A stretch of DNA of 41,789 nucleotides from a virus: positions 1 through 41,789 of IMG/VR virus record IMGVR_UViG_3300037807_000069. One strand, given 5' to 3'. Within the stretch, counting starts at the first letter, position 1, and each line of letters starts with the position of its first letter. Positions 37,676-41,789 of the stretch are shown piece by piece. The notes under the pieces are model-generated. The model ran no database searches. It had not been told where the DNA came from and was given only the letters and a program-made list of their open reading frames with translations. Position numbers and translations under genes: made by a program.

Positions 37676-38604
37676 TCAGTATCAACCATAATCTCAGTCA
37701 ATAATGCCATAGTGTTAATCTCTTGGTCGGCAGCAAATGCTGACTTATGTTGATAGTCTGCTAATGTCACTACGATTTGGGGAATGCTACTCGGTTCTGC
37801 ATGGTCATAGATTGTATCATATAACTTACGGAAGAAAGGAGCAACGTCTCCATCAATATTTTGACCCACCCATTTCCTCGTGGTAGAGAACTCTTTTGCC
37901 TTCAGAGCATCCATTAGGGTCTTGAAATTAGCATCTGACGAGTTGACCAAGATGCCAGAGTCAATCTTACCACTCGCACTGTATCGTTGTAATTCATTCA
38001 AGACACGTCTATTGTCAGGGAAGTGCTTAGTAATAACTTCGGCAATGACTTTGTCTTCATATTCAATGTTCTCAAAATCAAGAATCATACAAACACGATG
38101 ATAGAACTCACTCGCCATTTTAGGTTTATCTTTATTACCAATCTTAAACTCTACAACCGAGCAACGTGAATGTAACGGGGCAATAATCTTATTGACAAAG
38201 TTACACGTTAGGATGAATCCACAGTTAGATGAGTATTCCTCCATAAAGTTTCTTAGGGCAGGTTGTACAGTCTCAGCATTCAGATAGTCTGCTTCATCTA
38301 GGATAACATATTTGCGTCCACCTGATAATGACATACTTGAAGCAAAGTTTTTAATCTTTGTTCTCAGTGTGTCAATCAAACGACCTTCATCTGAACCGTT
38401 GATTACAATATAGTCAGCACCAATCTCTTCCAACATTGCCTTAGCAATCGTGGTCTTACCCACACCAGCTGGGCCAGTTAGTAATAAGTTTGGTACATTT
38501 TTATTGTCAACGAACTGTTGAAACGTTGCCTTTAGATCTGCTGGTAATACGGTATCAGCAACCGTTTTGGGTCTGTATTTCTCGACCCACAAAAAGTCTT
38601 CCAT
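37663..38604 (-). CDS. Clamp-loader ATPase subunit, T4 gp44-like
   Basis: A 313-residue AAA+ protein. FLWVEKYRPKTVADTVLP is the RFC-type opening. Walker A is GPAGVGKT at 44-51, Walker B is YVILDEADYL, sensor 1 is GFILTCNFVNK, and the Arg finger motif is PLHSRCSVVEF. It loads gp45 with gp62. The early promoter at 38652-38680 lies about 48 nt upstream. Confidence 0.93.
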   Translation of the reverse strand: MEDFLWVEKYRPKTVADTVLPADLKATFQQFVDNKNVPNLLLTGPAGVGKTTIAKAMLEEIGADYIVINGSDEGRLIDTLRTKIKNFASSMSLSGGRKYVILDEADYLNAETVQPALRNFMEEYSSNCGFILTCNFVNKIIAPLHSRCSVVEFKIGNKDKPKMASEFYHRVCMILDFENIEYEDKVIAEVITKHFPDNRRVLNELQRYSASGKIDSGILVNSSDANFKTLMDALKAKEFSTTRKWVGQNIDGDVAPFFRKLYDTIYDHAEPSSIPQIVVTLADYQHKSAFAADQEINTMALLTEIMVDTEWKK

Positions 38605-38651
38605 TCAAGTTCTCCATCATCAAAAAGTATATAGTATATGGTATATAGTAT

Positions 38652-38680
38652 ATTATACCGTAAACCCGACTATAAGTAAA
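38652..38680 (-). promoter_or_regulatory. Early promoter of gene 44
   Basis: Minus strand TTTACT (38675-38680), 17 bp, TATAAT (38652-38657), directly after the stop of the DsbA-like gene. Confidence 0.8.
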
Positions 38681-38683
38681 GTT

Positions 38684-38929
38684 CTAAGCAGTCAGAGTTT
38701 CGTACAGATCCTCGACTTCACTGTTTTGTGCTTGTACTTCAGCAAGGTTTTGCTTATAGTAAATGTTCACAACTTTACGGATATGCCCTTTGTCCATCTC
38801 ATACTTAGCATTCAAACCAATGATTGCTTCTTTGATAAACTCACGTTCACCCTCCATACGAGTTAGTGAGTCAGAGCAATCTTTGATTACGTGTAAAATA
38901 TCTTTCTTATCTTGTTCATTTAATGTCAT
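38684..38929 (-). CDS. DsbA-like dsDNA-binding transcription factor
   Basis: An 81-residue helical protein. Its C-terminal half, KYEMDKGHIRKVVNIYYKQN then EVEDLYETL, resembles T4 DsbA (KMFNRLLALYHKDN - EVVELYDTV), which binds DNA near late promoters. The N-terminal half (KKDILHVIKDCSDSLTRMEG) is a helix of the same type. It lies between genes 45 and 44. The relation is by short-pattern resemblance, so the call is moderate. Confidence 0.6.
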   Translation of the reverse strand: MTLNEQDKKDILHVIKDCSDSLTRMEGEREFIKEAIIGLNAKYEMDKGHIRKVVNIYYKQNLAEVQAQNSEVEDLYETLTA

Positions 38930-38955
38930 AATATAATTCCTATTTAAATTGTCAA

Positions 38956-39615
38956 TTAACCGTTGTATTTAGAACCTGCTTCAGTAGCAATCCAGTACTG
39001 TGCGATTTCACCTTTAAAGTTAGCAATTCCCTTAGACGAAATAGTGACGGTATAATCGCCAGCAATCATCTTGAAGTTCTCAACTTTAAATACGAAGTCA
39101 AACACGGCAGAGTCTGTGCTCACATCAACAGCAAATTCATTAGAGGTTGGATTCTTAACATCAGTTGCTACTAATTTAACAGTAGTACCATCACCACGAA
39201 CAACTACTTCAGGTAATTGTAATTGGTTTGCTGCATTAGCAACTCTAGCAAATACGTCCTTCTTCATAACGAAAGTAATTTCCTCAGAAGGCAATTCAAT
39301 ATTCTTCTCAGGTGGAGCAGTTACCATTGATGCATCTGTATAGGTGTATCGTGATTTAGTAGAACCCTCACTTAGTGTTACGTTGTTGTCTTTAAAATCA
39401 AATTCAGCATCGTCAAATAAACTTGCCAGTCCTAGGAATTGGTTCAACTCATAGATAGCAAAGTCTTTAGGGAAGTCTTCAGGAACGATTGCTTGAGCAA
39501 GAATGTTTTTCTGCTCAGATACTGTTCTGATTTTATTACCTGCTTTGAATGCCATTGATGGATTCACTGTTGCGAAATTCTTTAAAATTTCAACTGTCTT
39601 TTCACTTATCTTCAT
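38956..39615 (-). CDS. Sliding clamp, T4 gp45-like
   Basis: A 219-residue protein of the usual gp45 length: MKISEKTVEILKNFATVNPS, FPKDFAIYELNQFLGLASLF, PEVVVRGDGTTVKLVATD and the C-terminal IAQYWIATEAGSKYNG. It forms the trimeric ring that tethers gp43 and, in T4, activates late transcription. Its 118-nt leader has two twin hairpins and two tiny reading frames just before the ATG. AAGGA is 7 nt upstream of the start. Confidence 0.93.
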   Translation of the reverse strand: MKISEKTVEILKNFATVNPSMAFKAGNKIRTVSEQKNILAQAIVPEDFPKDFAIYELNQFLGLASLFDDAEFDFKDNNVTLSEGSTKSRYTYTDASMVTAPPEKNIELPSEEITFVMKKDVFARVANAANQLQLPEVVVRGDGTTVKLVATDVKNPTSNEFAVDVSTDSAVFDFVFKVENFKMIAGDYTVTISSKGIANFKGEIAQYWIATEAGSKYNG

Positions 39616-39733
39616 TTCTATTTCCTTATCATTTATGTTTCATCATTTTCTCCTATTGTAATTGATAAAGTGCTGTCTGTAATTCCAGACATAGTATTCA
39701 AAGCCAACTGTAATTCCAGTTGTATAGTGTTTA
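39616..39733 (-). promoter_or_regulatory. Structured leader of gene 45 with twin hairpins and minicistrons
   Basis: Two stems share the same loop GAATTA: CAACTG/CAGTTG (39705-39722) and TGTCTG/CAGACA (39674-39691), so CTGGAATTACAG occurs twice. A minicistron with a good AGGAG site, MMKHK (39629-39646), overlaps a second, MIRK (39618-39632), which stops just before the gp45 ATG. RegA or translational-coupling control is inferred. Confidence 0.6.
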
Positions 39734-39739
39734 TATTAT

Positions 39740-39768
39740 ATTATACTTTACTTTCGGTTGATTGTAAA
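39740..39768 (-). promoter_or_regulatory. Early promoter of gene 45
   Basis: Minus strand TTTACA (39763-39768), 17 bp, TATAAT (39740-39745), overlapping the end of the DUF3310 gene. Confidence 0.8.
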
Positions 39769-40046
39769 GTTTTATCGTGTTTTGTATCGTGTACGTGTAA
39801 TGCCATTATCCCATAGTGGAGGACTTTCATCAAATCCTTTCTATAATCTTCAGGTGTTCCTTTCTTTCCATACCGTTGGGCATACTTAATAATATTCCCA
39901 ATTGTAAACCCAGCACCGTGTCCAGCATCCATTATAAATTCAGTAGACTGAATATTATTCATAGAGTAGTGCTCACCATAAGTTGCCGACACATAGTCGT
40001 ACAACTCTTTTAGGATTTTATCTTCGCTGTATTTAAATTTACTCAT
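39741..40046 (-). CDS. DUF3310 family protein
   Basis: A 101-residue protein. GHGAGFTIGNIIKYAQRYGK and DYRKDLMKVLHYGIMALHVH match the DUF3310 (SaV-like) pattern: G-F-GNxxKYxxRxxxK then DLxKxxxY. The family is common in phages near replication genes. It is sometimes called a nucleotide kinase, which I would not assume. It overlaps the glycosyltransferase gene upstream by 4 nt. Confidence 0.7.
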   Translation of the reverse strand: MSKFKYSEDKILKELYDYVSATYGEHYSMNNIQSTEFIMDAGHGAGFTIGNIIKYAQRYGKKGTPEDYRKDLMKVLHYGIMALHVHDTKHDKTLQSTESKV

Positions 40047-40906
40047 TTCTTCATATTCTTAATTTGTTTAGCATCAGCAGTAGCACTCGCACCTAGAGAT
40101 GCTAAGTCTGCTAAAGAACCACCGAACGTATATGAACCCGTGTGTAATAGTTTCATCCAAGGTGCTAAGAAAGTTTCAACTCCAATCTCACGCATCCACT
40201 GACAGAACATATAGTCTTCAGACAAGTATCGTTTAGACTTCTCATCAATTAGTGCTTGAAAATACATATGGATCTCACGACTACCGTCAAAGTGTTTAGT
40301 TCTTACGTGGTCAGGGATATATGAGAAGTCAGGATATGCTTCACCGAACTTTTCAAACGCACTACGTTGTATCATCATAAAACCTGTGCCACCTTCAAGA
40401 ACTGACACGGGTTTATCTAAACGAATTTCAGTTTGACCACCAGCAGGGTTGAATACATAATCACCCACAAAGTTCTCGAGGTCGCCTGGATTATCATCAG
40501 CATAACCTTTATCAACTGCAAGTTTAATCTTTTCCCAAGCAATAGTTTTCTTCGGGTATGGTCCACACATAATCTCTTTACGTTTCTTAGGATCCATCTC
40601 TTCTGGATCCATCAATGCTGCGAGGGATAATACATCATTCGCATCAAAACCAATGTCAGAGTCAATGAACATCAGGTGAGTGTAATCACCACGCATAAAC
40701 TCATCAACACAATAGTTTCTAGCACGAGTAATTAGTGACTCGTTAAACAAATAGAAGAACTTGATGTCAACATCATATGCTTGTCCCATTTTAGCAAGGT
40801 CGGCAGATGATTTACAATACATACCGTGACACTGTCCACCGTACATCGGGGTTGCCACAAAGATTTTTCTTTTTCTTAATTCAGATAATTCAATTTCTAA
40901 TTCCAT
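40043..40906 (-). CDS. GT-A-type glycosyltransferase-like protein
   Basis: A 287-residue protein: IFVATPMYGGQCHGMYC, NESLITRARNYCVDEFMRGD, THLMFIDSDIGFDANDVL with D-S-D as metal site, VLEGGTGFMMIQRSAF, and YLSEDYMFCQWMREIGVETF then LAPWMKLLHTGSYTFGG. The pattern fits a GT2-like fold with a catalytic Asp in SEDYMF and a late His. Relatives are common in marine T4-like phages by memory. Its place in the early replication block allows DNA or protein glycosylation. The substrate is unknown. Confidence 0.7.
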   Translation of the reverse strand: MELEIELSELRKRKIFVATPMYGGQCHGMYCKSSADLAKMGQAYDVDIKFFYLFNESLITRARNYCVDEFMRGDYTHLMFIDSDIGFDANDVLSLAALMDPEEMDPKKRKEIMCGPYPKKTIAWEKIKLAVDKGYADDNPGDLENFVGDYVFNPAGGQTEIRLDKPVSVLEGGTGFMMIQRSAFEKFGEAYPDFSYIPDHVRTKHFDGSREIHMYFQALIDEKSKRYLSEDYMFCQWMREIGVETFLAPWMKLLHTGSYTFGGSLADLASLGASATADAKQIKNMKK

Positions 40907-40934
40907 TTTTCTCCAAGGTTAGTTCTCATATTAT

Positions 40935-40963
40935 ATTATACTATAAAAAAGGCAGGAAGTAAA
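40935..40963 (-). promoter_or_regulatory. Early promoter overlapping a terminator
   Basis: Minus strand TTTACT (40958-40963), 17 bp, TATAAT (40935-40940). The -35 box lies in the loop and 3' arm of the terminator hairpin at 40951-40972. Confidence 0.75.
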
Positions 40964-40972
40964 GTTCCTGCC
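40945..40972 (-). terminator. Rho-independent terminator after the CobS-like gene
   Basis: On the minus strand GGCAGGAA, loop CTTTAC, TTCCTGCC, then TTTTTT. It lies 24 nt after the stop at 40997. Confidence 0.85.
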
Positions 40973-40996
40973 AATTTTATTTTTATTAGTTAGACT

Positions 40997-41789
40997 CTAG
41001 AAAGGGTTATCAATAACATCCTCATCCTCAACTTTAGTCACACCAGACGCATCATCATACTGCTCAACACCAGCATCAACCTTAGTATATAAGTCAGCAA
41101 AAGACAATTTAGTGTCTTCATCAAAACGGTTAATACATAAGTTAATTGCTTTCATTCGGTCATCAAAGATAGAAAATGCTTTAGCAACGTGAACCAGACG
41201 ACGAGTAGAAATAATTTCGTCAACACCACCGTCATAAAAAGTCTTACGGATGATATCAGCCCAGTCTACAAGTTTCTCAACAAAGTCAGAGTCTTTAATA
41301 TCTAACGACTCAAACACACGACCTAGGATTTTCTTCTCAATTGCTGGAGAAGGATATTCCTGCTCAACCGTAACTGGGAAACGTTCAAGGAATGCTTCAT
41401 TCAGAATGTTAGTACCGATAAAACGACCATCATCAGAACCTTTACCTTTAGTATTAGCAGTTGCGATAGCAGTAAACCCTTTCGCTGGAGTCACATACTC
41501 ACCAGTCTTCTTAATGAAATAACCACCACCCTCAAGAATTGACTGAAGAGCCATAATCTTAGAAGGATTACCAAGGTCAATTTCGTCAAGTAACAATACC
41601 GCACCTTTTTCCATTGCTTTAATCACAGGACCTTTAAAGAATTTCGTTTCACCATTCACCAGACGGAAACCACCAATCAAGTCATCTTCATCAGTTTCAA
41701 CCGTAAAGTTCACACGGATAACTTCCCGACCAGTTTGGGCACACGCTTGTTCAATACCGAACGTCTTACCATTACCAGACATACCAGTA
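40997..41789 (-). CDS. CobS-like MoxR-family AAA+ ATPase, 5' end missing
   Basis: At least 263 residues are visible. The frame is open to the window edge, where TGMSGNGKTF is a Walker A motif, so the N-terminus lies outside. Walker B is VLLLDEIDLG, followed by sensor-1 FTAIATANTKG and EAFLERFPVTVEQEYP. This is the CobS/MoxR pattern. CobS is a cobaltochelatase subunit in B12 synthesis and is a frequent gene in marine T4-like phages, where its true role is debated. The acidic tail ends DEDVIDNPF. Confidence 0.8.
   Translation of the reverse strand, partial: TGMSGNGKTFGIEQACAQTGREVIRVNFTVETDEDDLIGGFRLVNGETKFFKGPVIKAMEKGAVLLLDEIDLGNPSKIMALQSILEGGGYFIKKTGEYVTPAKGFTAIATANTKGKGSDDGRFIGTNILNEAFLERFPVTVEQEYPSPAIEKKILGRVFESLDIKDSDFVEKLVDWADIIRKTFYDGGVDEIISTRRLVHVAKAFSIFDDRMKAINLCINRFDEDTKLSFADLYTKVDAGVEQYDDASGVTKVEDEDVIDNPF

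Noticed and set aside
1-41789. CRISPR arrays, integrase or attachment sites
   Set aside because: No regularly spaced repeats and no recombinase gene were seen. The gene content is that of a lytic T4-like phage.

Overview
This window is about 41.8 kb of an AT-rich, T4-like marine myovirus genome. Almost every gene lies on the minus strand, so it reads from right to left. The T4-type replication set is unmistakable: sliding clamp gp45, clamp loader gp44/gp62, RegA, DNA polymerase gp43, UvsX, helicase gp41 and primase gp61, plus NrdA/NrdB and ThyX. Several other families, named from memory of marine T4-like cyanophages and pelagiphages, point the same way: CobS-like ATPase, Hsp20, MazG-like protein, 2OG oxygenases and small virion proteins. 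There are no photosynthesis genes. The phage encodes a circularly permuted tmRNA, the form typical of alphaproteobacteria (also found in picocyanobacteria), with a tag ending YAIAA. Together with the low GC content this suggests an alphaproteobacterial host such as SAR11. That host is an inference.

Layout from the right end. 41789-36258: CobS-like ATPase (cut by the window edge), glycosyltransferase, DUF3310 protein, gp45, DsbA-like protein, gp44, a DexA-like exonuclease, gp62 and RegA. 36122-34260: small membrane protein, permuted tmRNA, an initiator-like tRNA-Met, Hsp20, a SAP/HeH-like basic protein and a small conserved protein. 34221-27993: gp43, MazG-like protein, UvsX, gp41 and an HExxH metallopeptidase. 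27990-27813: a structured non-coding island.

27775-16561 is a late region led by exact TATAAATA late promoters. Many of its proteins start with a peptide of the form MKSFKEHLxE-A/G. This resembles the T4 capsid-targeting sequence, which is cleaved by the gp21 prohead protease. They include a nuclease-like protein, a KxDG ligase-like protein, an HNH-like protein, a nucleotidylyltransferase and a P-loop kinase. A 553-residue protein looks like a polyprotein of small domains separated by gp21-type sites. I read this as a locus for proteins packed in the head and possibly injected.

16435-9505 holds primase, two inserted accessory genes flanked by direct repeats, ThyX, NrdA, a glutaredoxin-NrdB fusion, a zinc-ribbon protein, a GIY-YIG protein and a TylF-like methyltransferase. 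9505-5696 is a surface-sugar module (methyltransferase, GT8-like transferase, two-domain KpsC-like transferase, small Cys protein, 2OG oxygenase). 5523-4657 is a self-contained porin-like gene with its own promoters and terminator. 4519-1 is a dense array of small early-type genes.

Regulation is readable. At least twelve minus-strand sigma70-type promoters (TTTACT or TTGAC-like, about 17 bp, TATAAT) sit before replication and accessory operons, and TATAAATA sites sit before virion-type genes. In three cases the -10 box nearly touches the start codon, which predicts leaderless transcripts.
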